In this document: positions 42,962-53,200 of the stretch, piece by piece
Layout of the letters: the number at the start of each line of letters is the position of its first letter
How positions within the stretch are numbered: the stretch's first letter is position 1
Assembly: GCA_016704325.1 (NCBI GenBank)
Contig: JADJAG010000004.1
Span: 682,001-746,000, forward strand
DNA: 64,000 bases
DNA from: Chitinophagaceae bacterium
GTDB taxonomy: Bacteria > Bacteroidota > Bacteroidia > Chitinophagales > UBA10324
Reading direction: 5' to 3'
Program-made: the position numbers and the translations under genes
Notes under the pieces: generated by a model
Told to the model about the DNA's origin: nothing
Seen by the model: only the letters and a program-made list of their open reading frames with translations
The model's database searches: none

Positions 42962-44236
42962 TCACCGCTGGCAACTGATCTGCTGCGAAAGAAACCGCTC
43001 ATTTGTCTTCAGCACCAGGAAGTATTCACCTGCAGCCAGTTTGGAAAGATCCAATTGCTGTTCATGCATTCCTTCATTTACAAAACCCAATTTCTGCTGA
43101 TAGACCATTCCGGACGAACCATACACTTCAATCACCACACGGGTGGTTCGGTCCAGCATAAATTTCATGGTAATAGATTTTGAAAATGGATTAGGTAGTA
43201 CCGGAAACAACGTATGTGGCATGGCTGAAGTTACCGGAGTATGGCTGAGGGATGTTGGAAAACCTTCCAGCTGGTATTTATAGATCTCTTTTCCTGCTCC
43301 ATACATCAACTGATGGTTAACACGGAAAAAGCGGTTGAAGTTACTGCCTACGTCTACGTAATTCCAGTTAAGTCCGCCATTTTTTGTTTCCCACATTCCT
43401 GTGCTCCAACCGCCGCACCAGCCGAGTGTATCATTAAGGAAGCCAAGGCCTTCCATATCTATATTTTCAGGACATACAATCTGTTGTTCCCAGGTTTCTC
43501 CGCCATCTGTTGTTTTAAGGAAGGTAGAAGGGTTCTGCGGCAGAAAATCTTCTACGGAAGCATAACCGAGCTGATGATTCAGAAAATCCAGTTTCCAGAC
43601 ATAGTTTCCCGGATCTACCGTTTTTTTTATCGCCCAGGTGGCGCCGCCATTTGTTGTTTTCAATATTACGCCATCGCCATAAAGGGCACTGCTGCCACTT
43701 ACAAAACCGGTGTCTTCTGATAAAAACCAGCAATCTACGGCTGCACCGGCATACGCAGAAAGGTTAATGACCGACCAGGTAGTGCCGGCATCAACAGATT
43801 TTAATACATAGGCCGGTGTCGACCAGATGCCACATGCATAGATTGTATTCCCGACATGTGACATTCCACAGATGCCGTCAACCTGCAGCGGCAAGGAGTC
43901 TTCAAAATTATACCACAGGTTGCCTCCATTGGTGGTTTTGAAAAACTTGCCGTCCAAAGTGCCGGCAAAACCGGTATCTGCATTCAAAAATTCAACGGAA
44001 CGGAAGTAGACATTGGCAGTAAATTGCAAGTTCCAGTTACTACCGGCATCGGTGGTTTTGTAAATCTTGCCCTGACTGTTAACGGCCCAACCAGTTGAAT
44101 CTGTCACAAAATAGATATCATCAAACCGGTCAGGTGTTTCTGGCGCGTTGGGTAATAAAGTCCATGTGCCAAATTGAGCAACAGAAATCAATGGTAGAAG
44201 CAAAATGGCTAATATGCTTTGCAGCAGTTTTTTCAT
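42962..44236 (-). CDS. YCF48/BNR-type beta-propeller protein with T9SS sorting domain
   Basis: The 424-residue protein has a signal peptide (cut near SVAQ). About six propeller blades repeat the pattern D-TGWAV...GKIYKTTDAGSNW, as in DTGFAGTLDGKFFKTTNGG, DGVILKTTNGGATWAIKKT and TFLKTTDGGETWEQQI. Such repeats are shared by the photosystem assembly factor YCF48 and by many exported Bacteroidota proteins. The C-terminal T9SS domain runs LFPVLPNPFSKSITMKF to FLSQQISCQR. It is probably secreted; the ligand is unknown. It is antisense to the flanking polysaccharide genes. Confidence 0.88.
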   Translation of the reverse strand: MKKLLQSILAILLLPLISVAQFGTWTLLPNAPETPDRFDDIYFVTDSTGWAVNSQGKIYKTTDAGSNWNLQFTANVYFRSVEFLNADTGFAGTLDGKFFKTTNGGNLWYNFEDSLPLQVDGICGMSHVGNTIYACGIWSTPAYVLKSVDAGTTWSVINLSAYAGAAVDCWFLSEDTGFVSGSSALYGDGVILKTTNGGATWAIKKTVDPGNYVWKLDFLNHQLGYASVEDFLPQNPSTFLKTTDGGETWEQQIVCPENIDMEGLGFLNDTLGWCGGWSTGMWETKNGGLNWNYVDVGSNFNRFFRVNHQLMYGAGKEIYKYQLEGFPTSLSHTPVTSAMPHTLFPVLPNPFSKSITMKFMLDRTTRVVIEVYGSSGMVYQQKLGFVNEGMHEQQLDLSKLAAGEYFLVLKTNERFLSQQISCQR

Positions 44237-44433
44237 CAGTAGAATTTTATAGAGAGAAGGAATAAATAAAGTTAACCGAAATTTAACGACAGGCTAAGTT
44301 AGCTCATGCTGCAAGTTGTTCTTTCAAAGAAATCATGCTATCATTCCATTTAGCCCTGGCTTCATCAACATAAAATAAATTTTTACGCTTTCAGAAATCC
44401 AGTTAAACTGATCAAAGCCAACCAGCGACCGAT

Positions 44434-44506
44434 TGGCACATCAACCCATTGACCCTTCAACCCATCGGCACATCAACTCATCAGCCCATCAACCCATCCC
44501 CCAATC
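44434..44506. repeat. Single array of the CGGCACATCAACTCATC repeat
   Basis: GGCACATCAACCCATT, CGGCACATCAACTCATC and CAGCCCATCAACCCATC follow one another. The unit is the same as in the arrays at 3008-3171 and 3735-3899, about 40 kb away. Here it has no inverted partner and no four-helix-bundle gene. Confidence 0.75.
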
Positions 44507-44615
44507 ATACCCTACAGTTTGTTCCCACAGATAACTTCTTCCTGAAATATAATACAGTCGGGCATTTCAGAGTTAAAAATTAACTACCTTGCTCCGCGAA
44601 ATTGAAAAGTAATTC

Positions 44616-44623
44616 TATTTTTG
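44616..44623 (+). promoter_or_regulatory. Putative -7 box (TATTTTTG) of the export genes
   Basis: TATTTTTG fits TAnnTTTG and ends 25 nt before the start of the Wza-like gene. It would drive the three-gene export cluster 44649-48986. Confidence 0.5.
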
Positions 44624-44648
44624 CAACTACCTGATTAAAAAACCATCC

Positions 44649-47045
44649 ATGAACGTGTTGTTACGGCTGTCATTTGTGTTTCTTGTCCTTGGCCTGATTT
44701 CTTACTCCACTACTATTTTTGCACAGGAAACGCCACCAAAGAATGCACCATCCAGCAACGGTTATTTTTCTCAAGCCATTACAGAGAATGTAGCAACCAT
44801 GCAATTGCTTGGTATTAATCCTATCCAGGTTAAAGAACAAAAGAAAGCAGCAGATGCTGCAGCAACTGCCCCTGCTACCGTTCCTGCACCAACCACTACC
44901 ACGACCATTACTCCTCCTGCAGCTGCGCCTGCTACTACTACAATAGCCGCTCCTGTAGTGGATTCTGCATTAGGTTATGTAGACACTACTTTGTTACCCG
45001 CTTCCGAATTATATGGTTACAGTTTCTTTCGCAATAAGACCCTGAATATGTTCGACCGTGCCCTCGATGGTCAGGCGGGCGGTACCTATATCATTGGTGT
45101 TGGCGATCAGGTAGGTATCAACGTTTGGGGATACTCCAGTTTCAGCGGTTCCTATACCGTTGATCAGACCGGTTCCATCTTTCCGGAAGGTGTTGGAAAG
45201 ATCTATGTAAAAGGATTGACCCTCGATAAAGCCAAGGCATTGATACGGAGTCGTTTCGCTACCTATCTCGATATGCCGAATTCGCAGATTGAAGTCACCA
45301 TCATTTATTCGAGGGTAATTGGAGTAAATATTGTCGGTGAAGTATTTAATCCCGGCACTTATTCAATTCCCGCACTCAACACTGCTTTTAATGCATTGCA
45401 TGCTGCCAATGGACCTACAGATCTTGGTTCGTTGCGTAAAATATACATCAAGCGGCAAGGTCAAACCGTGAAGACATTGGATGTATATGCTTACCTCCTT
45501 AATCCTGGTGTTTCTGACGATTATTTCCTTCAAAACAATGACTACATTTTTGTCCCTCCTATAGGAAAAACAGTCTCCATCACCGGCGAAGTAAAGCGCC
45601 CGATGAAATATGAATTGATTGATGGGGAAGACATGATGACACTCATTAATTATGCAGGCGGTTTAACACCAAAAGCGTATACGAAGTCAGTTCAGGTTAG
45701 ACGGTATGTCGGTAACAGGTTGAATCTGTTCGATGTGAATATTGACAGTTTAACCCGTATTAAAGGCAAATACGAATTGTTAAGCGGCGATGAAGTATTT
45801 ATCAGTACCATTCCCAGCCAACTGTATCAGTTTGTGAAGGTGAGCGGTGCAGTAATGCAGCCCGGTGAATTCAATTTCTCGGAAGGTATCCGCATCAGTG
45901 ATGTATTGTCAAAGGCACATGGCCTTCGCGAAGATGCACTCAGTGATCGTGCTTATGTGATCCGTAAGAACGATGATTACTCTTCTTCCTACATACCTTT
46001 CAACCCGTCGAATGTGGTGAAAGATGCACGTTCGGCAGATAATCTTACATTGAAGAATCTCGATGAGATTTATTTCTATGATAAAACGTCATTCATTGAT
46101 TCGGTGATGATAACCATTAATGGTGCCATCAGGTTACCCGGTAAATATGCCTATGCCAAAGGGATGACGATAAATGATGTGCTCTATGCTGCCGGAGGCA
46201 TTAAACCGGAAGCCGCCAATACCAAGATTGAAGTATCACGCTATAAAGGCGACAACGGTAAATCTGCGCCGCAACAAAGAGTGATTGCTTCTTTTCCGAT
46301 TGATTCAAACCTGATGATAGATGGTGAAGCACAAGCTTTCCAATTAGAACCCTTTGATGTGATTTTTGTACGCTCTCTCCTTACTGCAACAGGCCCGGGC
46401 ATGGTAACCATCACCGGTGAAGTTATTTACCAGGGCGATTACCTGATGAATGACAAAGAAGAAAAATTAGTTGACGTGATTAACCGCGCCGGCGGACTTT
46501 CACAATGGGCTAACCCTAACCAGGCAACACTAGTGCGTGCCGAAGGTGACCGTGGAATTATTTTCATGGAACTTGAGAAGGCCATGAAGAATCCGGAAAG
46601 CGAATACAACTTTATTCTTCGTCCCGGTGATCTGATTAATATTCCAACTACCAACGACCTCGTAAGTATTTCCGGAATGATCAATTATCCGTATGCTGAT
46701 TCCATGGGTTATCTGAATGCACCATATCATGAAGGGCGCAGAGCAAAGTACTATGTGAAACGCTACGGACTGGGATTTGCAGATGGTGCCAAACGCCCTC
46801 GTACTTATGTGATTCAACCCGGAGGAACGGTGGAAGATCCTCGCAAATGGACTTTCATCCGCATCTATCCTAAAGTGGAAAAAGGTGCATATGTAGTGGT
46901 TCCTTATACTCCTGACAAGAATGACACCGGCGTACCTCAACCACCTCCCGAACCGGTTGACGTGAACCAGATTATTGAAAGCGCTATGATTAAGATCACA
47001 GGCTTGCTAACCTTGTACATACTGGTAACAAGAATTAATTTCTAA
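44649..47045 (+). CDS. Polysaccharide export outer-membrane protein with multiple SLBB domains (Wza-like)
   Basis: The 798-residue protein has a Sec signal peptide (cut near FAQE, no lipobox Cys), a Thr/Ala/Pro-rich linker (about 75-110) and a polysaccharide-export domain (about 150-230: YIIGVGDQVGINVWGYSSFS, GSIFPEGVGKIYVKG). At least five SLBB-like segments follow, each starting with a strand such as VNIVGEVFNPGTYSIP, VSITGEVKRPMKYELI, VKVSGAVMQPGEFNFS, ITINGAIRLPGKYAYA and VTITGEVIYQGDYLMN. A C-terminal hydrophobic helix is at about 780-795. It is about twice as long as E. coli Wza. It should form the channel for exopolysaccharide across the periplasm and outer membrane. The Wzz-like gene follows after 22 nt. 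Confidence 0.93.
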   Translation: MNVLLRLSFVFLVLGLISYSTTIFAQETPPKNAPSSNGYFSQAITENVATMQLLGINPIQVKEQKKAADAAATAPATVPAPTTTTTITPPAAAPATTTIAAPVVDSALGYVDTTLLPASELYGYSFFRNKTLNMFDRALDGQAGGTYIIGVGDQVGINVWGYSSFSGSYTVDQTGSIFPEGVGKIYVKGLTLDKAKALIRSRFATYLDMPNSQIEVTIIYSRVIGVNIVGEVFNPGTYSIPALNTAFNALHAANGPTDLGSLRKIYIKRQGQTVKTLDVYAYLLNPGVSDDYFLQNNDYIFVPPIGKTVSITGEVKRPMKYELIDGEDMMTLINYAGGLTPKAYTKSVQVRRYVGNRLNLFDVNIDSLTRIKGKYELLSGDEVFISTIPSQLYQFVKVSGAVMQPGEFNFSEGIRISDVLSKAHGLREDALSDRAYVIRKNDDYSSSYIPFNPSNVVKDARSADNLTLKNLDEIYFYDKTSFIDSVMITINGAIRLPGKYAYAKGMTINDVLYAAGGIKPEAANTKIEVSRYKGDNGKSAPQQRVIASFPIDSNLMIDGEAQAFQLEPFDVIFVRSLLTATGPGMVTITGEVIYQGDYLMNDKEEKLVDVINRAGGLSQWANPNQATLVRAEGDRGIIFMELEKAMKNPESEYNFILRPGDLINIPTTNDLVSISGMINYPYADSMGYLNAPYHEGRRAKYYVKRYGLGFADGAKRPRTYVIQPGGTVEDPRKWTFIRIYPKVEKGAYVVVPYTPDKNDTGVPQPPPEPVDVNQIIESAMIKITGLLTLYILVTRINF

Positions 47046-47067
47046 ACAGAAAAACTTTCGCGCCTGC

Positions 47068-48228
47068 ATGGCACCCGATAATTATAAAATTCAACCCGCT
47101 TACCAGGACGATGAAGAGATTCACCTGGGTCCGTTATGGACGGGTGTTAAGCAATCTTTCAGATACCTGCTTCGTAAATGGTACCTTTTGCTGATCTGGC
47201 TGGTAATTTTCGGAGGATTGGGATTGATGTATGCATGGTGGTATGGCATAAAATATATTTCTACCACGAGCTTTGCCATTCAAGGCCAAAGTGCTTCCAG
47301 TGGATTGTTGAGTTCTTCACTCTCCCTGGCAAATTCATTGGGATTATCAGGTACTACCGGAAAAGGTGGTGGTGGTTTTGACAATAAATTCTTTGCCAGC
47401 CTTATTCAGTCGAGGCGCGTCATTAAAGAATCACTGATGCTGGAAGGAACCATGAATGGAAAGAAGGACCTGATGGCCAACCATTACGTGGAATTGTATA
47501 AATGGCGCACCGGAGGACTTACTAAGAAAGGATGGAATGCAAGCCCGGTATTGAAGGACTTTAAATTTGTGCCCAAACCACTCGACCAGTTGAACCGCCT
47601 GGAAGACAGTGTGCTGACCGTGATCTATCAAAGTATTATTGATAACAACCTCACCATGGAATATGATGAGTCGAGTCCGTTTAACACGGCTACATTCCTT
47701 ACCAGGAATTATGATTATTCCATGAACATGATGAAGTTAATGGTGGATAAATCAGCCAAGTATTTCATTGAAGATGTATACCAGTTGAACCGGTTAAATC
47801 TAAGTATTGCCGACAGGCGGGTGGATTCACTGGGAAAGGCTTTAAAAGCGCTGGATTACCGTGTTGCCAGTCTGCAGGATTATACCAATAACCTGATACG
47901 TCAGAAAGGTACGGTAGGTGTAACGGCAGCAGCCCGCGACCGCGACCTGTTAAATCAGCAATATGCTGCAGCAGTAAATAATGTAGAACTGGCCAAAGTA
48001 ACCATCCTGACCACTGCACCGATCTTGCAGGTGATAGATGATCCTGTCTTTTCAACAACAGCGTCATTTGTTTCCAAGGTTACGGCTTTTATTGTTGGTG
48101 GAATCATAGGCATCTTTCTCGGGTCAATATTTATACTGATCTCACGCACCATTGATGAATCCAACAGGAAGATGAAGGAACGCCAGCAGTTGCTTGATCA
48201 GAGGAATCAAGATACGGCAGCCGCCTGA
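47068..48228 (+). CDS. Chain-length determinant / polysaccharide co-polymerase (Wzz-like)
   Basis: The 386-residue protein has two membrane helices (about 38-60, WYLLLIWLVIFGGLGLMYAW; about 335-358, VTAFIVGGIIGIFLGSIFIL) flanking a large periplasmic, partly coiled-coil domain, as in Wzz/PCP proteins. The C-terminus (about 28 residues after the second helix, ISRTIDESNRKMKERQQLL) has no tyrosine-kinase domain or Tyr cluster, so this is not a Wzc-type BY-kinase. It should set polymer length together with Wzy and contact the Wza-like channel. It lies 22 nt after the Wza gene and 11 nt before the PHP-phosphatase gene. Confidence 0.88.
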   Translation: MAPDNYKIQPAYQDDEEIHLGPLWTGVKQSFRYLLRKWYLLLIWLVIFGGLGLMYAWWYGIKYISTTSFAIQGQSASSGLLSSSLSLANSLGLSGTTGKGGGGFDNKFFASLIQSRRVIKESLMLEGTMNGKKDLMANHYVELYKWRTGGLTKKGWNASPVLKDFKFVPKPLDQLNRLEDSVLTVIYQSIIDNNLTMEYDESSPFNTATFLTRNYDYSMNMMKLMVDKSAKYFIEDVYQLNRLNLSIADRRVDSLGKALKALDYRVASLQDYTNNLIRQKGTVGVTAAARDRDLLNQQYAAAVNNVELAKVTILTTAPILQVIDDPVFSTTASFVSKVTAFIVGGIIGIFLGSIFILISRTIDESNRKMKERQQLLDQRNQDTAAA

Positions 48229-48239
48229 TCCATTTAGCC

Positions 48240-48986
48240 GTGTGGAATTTCCTGTCCCGAAAAAAAAAGCAACCACCTTCCGCCGTTATTCCTTTACTCA
48301 CCGTTGACCTGCATTCTCATTTAATGGCCGGTATTGATGACGGAGCGAAAAGCGATGAAGAGTCATTGATATTGTTGCAGGGCTTGCATGCCGCAGGCTT
48401 TCGCAAGTGCATCACTACACCGCATATTTATGCCGGCCTTTATAACAATACGCCTGAGCGCATTTCTTCCGGCTTGCAGCGATTGAAATCAATTTGCACT
48501 GAACATGCACTTCCACTTGAAGTAGAAGCCGCTGCTGAATACTTCTTTGACCACCATTTTTTTGAACTGATATCGCAACAAAAGGTACTCACTTTTGGCA
48601 AGCAGTATGTTCTGTTTGAATTGCCATTGAACAACCGGCCGGCCATGTTGGAGGACATGGTTTTTAAGATGTGCTTAAATGGATATCAGCCGGTGTTGGC
48701 GCATCCGGAGCGATATCCCTTTTTTCACGATAGGAAGATGGTGGAATATGGTAAACTGAAGGACCGTGGCCTGCTTTTTCAGCTTAACCTGATGTCATTA
48801 ACAGGCCATTATACGGAGCCAATCCGGTCTGCCGCGCGCGACCTGGTTCGGCATGGTATGGTAGAGTTCGCAGGCACTGATATACATAGGGAGAAACACC
48901 TGCCGGTTATCCGTAAAGCCATGGAGGATTCTTATTACATTGAGCTGTTGTGCTCCGGTAAATTATTGAATAATACATTGCTATAG
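48240..48986 (+). CDS. CpsB/YwqE-type PHP-fold tyrosine-protein phosphatase
   Basis: The gene starts at GTG 48240. The 248-residue protein has the PHP-family metal-binding motifs: VDLHSHLMAGIDDGAKS, CITTPHIYAG, PVLAHPERYPF and FAGTDIHREKH. In Firmicutes and Bacteroidota these enzymes dephosphorylate BY-kinases that govern capsule synthesis. Here the neighbouring Wzz-like protein has no kinase domain, and no BY-kinase is in the window, so its substrate must be encoded elsewhere. It is the third gene of the export operon. Confidence 0.9.
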   Translation: MWNFLSRKKKQPPSAVIPLLTVDLHSHLMAGIDDGAKSDEESLILLQGLHAAGFRKCITTPHIYAGLYNNTPERISSGLQRLKSICTEHALPLEVEAAAEYFFDHHFFELISQQKVLTFGKQYVLFELPLNNRPAMLEDMVFKMCLNGYQPVLAHPERYPFFHDRKMVEYGKLKDRGLLFQLNLMSLTGHYTEPIRSAARDLVRHGMVEFAGTDIHREKHLPVIRKAMEDSYYIELLCSGKLLNNTLL

Positions 48987-49012
48987 CATTTGTCATGTAA
49001 CTACATTCAACC

Positions 49013-49223
49013 GGCTATACGACAAATTGGATATAGATTATTGGGTGTTGAAATTGAGTATTGAGTATTTGAGTAAGTGAGTAAAGTAGCGTAGTGATTA
49101 CAGAATAGCAAGTGATCGGCTTCGCCGCAGCAATTTAACCATTTAGCAATTTAACCATTTAACCATTTAGCCATTTAACCCACCAACCATTACTTGACAA
49201 GATGAACGCTTTGTCGTAAACCC
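49013..49223. mobile_element. Small terminal-inverted-repeat element, copy B
   Basis: The left end GGCTATACGACAAATTGGAT and the right end TTTGTCGTAAACCC (inverted) match the family ends. The inner part has ATTGAGTATTTGAGTAAGTG, a core nearly identical to copy C (49088-49139), and then AACCATTTAACCATTTAGCC units that copy C lacks. Both then continue AACCCACCAACCATT. No target duplication and no gene are seen. It fills most of 48987-49297. Confidence 0.72.
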
Positions 49224-49262
49224 TATTCTCCTCCTCTCATTTCCCTGCTCCATTTTCTTTGT

Positions 49263-49270
49263 TACATTTG
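49263..49270 (+). promoter_or_regulatory. Putative -7 box (TACATTTG) upstream of cysQ
   Basis: TACATTTG followed by CCGCG fits the Bacteroidota -7 consensus and ends 27 nt before the start codon at 49298. It resembles the boxes at 53721 and 58976 closely. Confidence 0.55.
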
Positions 49271-49297
49271 CCGCGCAAAAAATAAACCGACCCCATA

Positions 49298-50074
49298 ATG
49301 AAAGAAATGGATATCCTTAAGATTATCGACATCGCGAAGAAAGCCGGAGATGAAATCATGGTGATTTATGCCCAGGACTTCTCGGTAGAACTGAAAGGTG
49401 ACAACTCGCCTTTAACCATGGCTGACCAGAGATCAAATGCCATTATTATCAATGCATTGAAGGCACTGCATCCTGACATTCCCATTATCTCTGAAGAAAC
49501 GAAGGTGATGGCTTATGAAGAACGCAAGAACTGGAAGGAATACTGGCTGGTTGATCCTTTAGACGGCACCAAAGAGTTTATTAAGAAGAATGGCGAGTTT
49601 ACGGTGAATATTGCATTAATGAGCAATGGAGAACCGGTGTTAGGAGTCGTGTATGCACCCGCGAAGAACCTGATGTGGTATGGCATGAAGGGAGAAGGCA
49701 GTTTTATCGTGAATGAAGATGGTTCAAAACGTGCGCTGACTAAGGGTGCCAACTGGCGCGATCTGCAAAAGGTGAATGTAGTTGGAAGCCGTTCACATAT
49801 GAGTGAAGAAACCATGCAGTTTGTAGAAGGATTGAAAAAAGAAGGTAAGGAGGTTGATTTTGTATCCTCCGGCAGCTCATTAAAATTTTGCCTGGTAGCC
49901 GAAGGAAAAGCAGACGTATATCCGCGCTTTGCACCAACTATGGAATGGGATACCGCAGCCGGTCATGCAGTAGTGGCTATTGCCGGTGGAAAGGTGTTGA
50001 ATTGGGAGACGAAGCAGCCATTGCAATACAACAAAGAAAATTTGCTGAACCCATTTTTTATAGTGGAGTTCTGA
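49298..50074 (+). CDS. cysQ: 3'(2'),5'-bisphosphate nucleotidase
   Basis: The 258-residue protein belongs to the inositol-monophosphatase superfamily, CysQ branch. Metal-binding motifs are ISEETKVMAYEER, LVDPLDGTKEFIKKNGEFTV and PTMEWDTAAGHAVVAIAGGK. It hydrolyses PAP (3'-phosphoadenosine 5'-phosphate) to AMP. PAP is the by-product of PAPS-dependent sulfotransferases and of PAPS reduction. Four sulfotransferase genes follow within 13 kb, which suggests that the enzyme keeps their product low. The second Met (residue 4) is an alternative start. A strong terminator follows. Confidence 0.93.
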   Translation: MKEMDILKIIDIAKKAGDEIMVIYAQDFSVELKGDNSPLTMADQRSNAIIINALKALHPDIPIISEETKVMAYEERKNWKEYWLVDPLDGTKEFIKKNGEFTVNIALMSNGEPVLGVVYAPAKNLMWYGMKGEGSFIVNEDGSKRALTKGANWRDLQKVNVVGSRSHMSEETMQFVEGLKKEGKEVDFVSSGSSLKFCLVAEGKADVYPRFAPTMEWDTAAGHAVVAIAGGKVLNWETKQPLQYNKENLLNPFFIVEF

Positions 50075-50095
50075 TAGTAGACAACAGCCTGTTCA

Positions 50096-50126
50096 AACTC
50101 CCGGACAATGTGCCGGGAGTTTTTTT
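50096..50126 (+). terminator. Rho-independent terminator after cysQ
   Basis: AACTCCCGG (50096-50104) pairs with CCGGGAGTT (50113-50121) across an 8-nt loop; seven T (50120-50126) close the signal. It lies 22 nt after the cysQ stop codon. Confidence 0.92.
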
Positions 50127-50242
50127 GCTGCTTAAGGCACCGGAAATAATATGACTGATTAAGAAAAGTGCTGAAAGACCCGACCCAAACAGGTTGAAAT
50201 AATAACGACTAATTACTGCTATAATCTTATGTTGTTAGACTA

Positions 50243-53200
50243 CTATTGAATCAGCAGTTTTGTAACAGAAACCATTCCCGCACCGGTAATATATAAATAG
50301 TATATGCCGGCAGCATGATTTGGCAATGGAAGTTCAAAATAGCTTACTCCGGCTGGTAAGACGGCGCTGTAACAGATTCTTCCGCTTATATCCATATAGC
50401 GTAGTTGAAGTTCATCTGTTACCGGCCCCTGGAAATAAATAGCCAGAGATTCTGTCGCTTCATTCTCAAAAGCGGTCACCAAAAGGCTGGCAGCCGGTAC
50501 TACTACTGCCACTACTTCACTAAATGAAACGGTACCATCATAATCGGTTTGTTTCAGCCTATAGTATGAGATTCCTGCAACAGGGTGATGATCTGCTGCA
50601 AAGTATTCCTGCATAACACCGGAATTTCCCAATGCATTTATTTCAGTAATAAATTCAAACTGCACTCCATCTATCGCTCTCTCTATCGTGAAGAAATCAT
50701 TGTTCCATTCGCTTGCAGTAATCCAATGAAGTTGTACCTGTTCTTCAGAATAATGGGCCTCAAATTTCACCAGCTCTACAGGCATGGGACAACCTACAAT
50801 TACTACTGTTGCAGAGTCAACACTGCAATCACTGTCAGTAACGGTAACGGTATAAGTTCCTTCACACAATCCGATAGCTGTTTGTGTGATTTGTCCGTCG
50901 CTCCATAAGTAGGTAAAAGGGGCCACGCCACAGAGTGCATCTACGGTGGCAGTATCAAGACAGGCACAAATGGATGAATTGCTCGTGGTGAGTGAAATGG
51001 GAATGGGTGAAAACCTGGCGATAAATAGCTCCCCATCACCATTGGGTGTGTCATCGAAATACGCTCCTCCACCCGGATCAATAACTGGCAGGTTGATTCC
51101 TGAAACGTAGCCGTTGAATTGTCCGCTTGCCAGCAGTGTCTTACCATCCAAAGGAAGTATGGCAAGTGGTGCACCTGAATCGTCTTCATCGTCGCCGAGG
51201 TAGGTGGCCCAGGTCACGACGCCGGAATTAGTGAACCTCGTAATCAGAATGTCACCACCACCACCTTTGGCACCGTTGAAATATCCGCCGCAGCCTGCAT
51301 CAAAAACAGGAATGTCGATGGAAGTGGTATTGTAGGAAACATAGACATTTCCGCAGGTATCAATGGCAAGGTTGTCTGCTGTACTGAATTGTTCGTTGCC
51401 TGTGCCTCCATAATAGGTAGCCCATAAACGACTGCCCGTATTATCGAACTTCAGCATAAAAGCATCAAACGAACCACTGATATTTGGCTGATAGTAAGTA
51501 GCTGCATCCTGCACCGGAAAATCGGTTGATTTGGTATAGCCGGTTACAAAGAGGTTTTCGTTGGCATCAACAGCAACGCTATAAGGAAAATCGTCTCCAT
51601 CTCCTCCATAAAAAGTAGCCCATAACCTGACTCCTGCATTGTTGAATTTCATAATCACTCCATCCTGTTTGTCTGAACGGGCCGGTTGAAAGAAAGCTAC
51701 GAAATCGTCTAAAATGGGGAAATCATTCGAGGTGGTATTTCCAACAACAAACAGATTACCGGAAGGATCAATACAAATAGCCCGGGCTTCATCTTCACCC
51801 AATCCTGTACCAATCACACTGCCTCCGTAATAAGTTGCCCACAGCCTGTCACCCGAATTATCGAATTTCAGAATGAACATATCATCTTCTCCATTATCCG
51901 TTCCCTGGAAGAAAGCGCCTCCACCTGCATCTTCAACCGGAAAGTCTGAGGATTTGGTAATACCTGCAACAAATACATTTCCGGCGGCATCTGTAGCAAT
52001 TGCATTTCCGAATTCATCCTTAATTCCTCCATAATAGCTGGCCCATACAAGACTGCCATTGCTGCTGAATTTAAGCAAGAAGGCATCCTGGTCGCCATTA
52101 TTAACGGCCTGCAGATACGTTCCATTAGAAAGTGTAGGAAAATCAGTCGACAAAGTATAACCGGTAATGAAGATGTTGCCTGAAGGATCAGTGGCAATGG
52201 AAGCGGCTTCTTCCTTATCGAGGCCACCATAGTAAGTAGCCCATAATAATGCACCCGTTGGTGAAAATTTTGCGACAATCACATCACGGTTACCGGCATT
52301 AGTGCCCTGGAAAAAAGTACCGGCATCAGCTACCGGAAAATCTATTGAAAGGGAAGAACCGGTGATAAAAAGATTGCTGTTCATATCAAAGTCTATACTG
52401 TAGACATCATCATTTCCGGTTCCACCATAAAAAGTGCACCAGGTAAGTTGCGGATCAATAATGAGTGTTTCTCCGGCATCATAATTCTCTAACGAGAAAG
52501 AAACAATTGTTTCGGTGGAGTCTACTTTGAATCCTGTCTTGACAAAGGAAGCCGGAATCTTTTCATCATTGCCCTGCAGGTAACAAACCGGCGCATCTTC
52601 TACCAAGGTGCCCAATCCGGTAGCAATTTTTATTTTGCCTCTGTCATCTATTTCTAAACCCTGCGCTGATTTATAAAGTAGTTGAATTTGATGTGGATCC
52701 GCACCGGGATGTACTATGAAATCATATTTGTATCCATCAGAACCGGCAGGATGAAAAACCCAGTCGATGCCTTCATAAATATTAAGCAGGGTAATGGTTG
52801 CATAACCTTTAACATCATTGATTGGCGCAGCATGATTATTTGAAAAAAAATGCCTTTTGCTACTCGTTGGGTCTTCCGTTCTGATATTCTCTTTAAGGAT
52901 TACTGCTCCCAACAATTCTATATCCACTCTCGCCCAATGTATGAGTTCATCATATTGACTTTCCTCCGGTGAAGTGCTGTTTGCAGCTTGCGGTTGCCTG
53001 TTAATTTCAGAAAACACATAGGTAAGCCCCTGCGTGGTAATGAATAAGTCAAGCCCTGCGGAGGAAACCTTGAATAATACAAAAGGTGTGGCTTTACCAT
53101 TCATATCAACCATCTGCCCTTTGTTTTCGATAAAGGAATGATCATTTATGGCATCATTCAATTTTGATTGATCTGAATGCTGCGGATTTGAGGTACCAGC

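Larger units (their letters stand above)
44237..44648. other. Spacer before the export genes
   Basis: No gene is visible. It contains the CATCAACCCATC repeat at 44434-44506 and a -7-like box at 44616-44623. The left part is the upstream region of the minus-strand YCF48-like gene. Confidence 0.5.
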
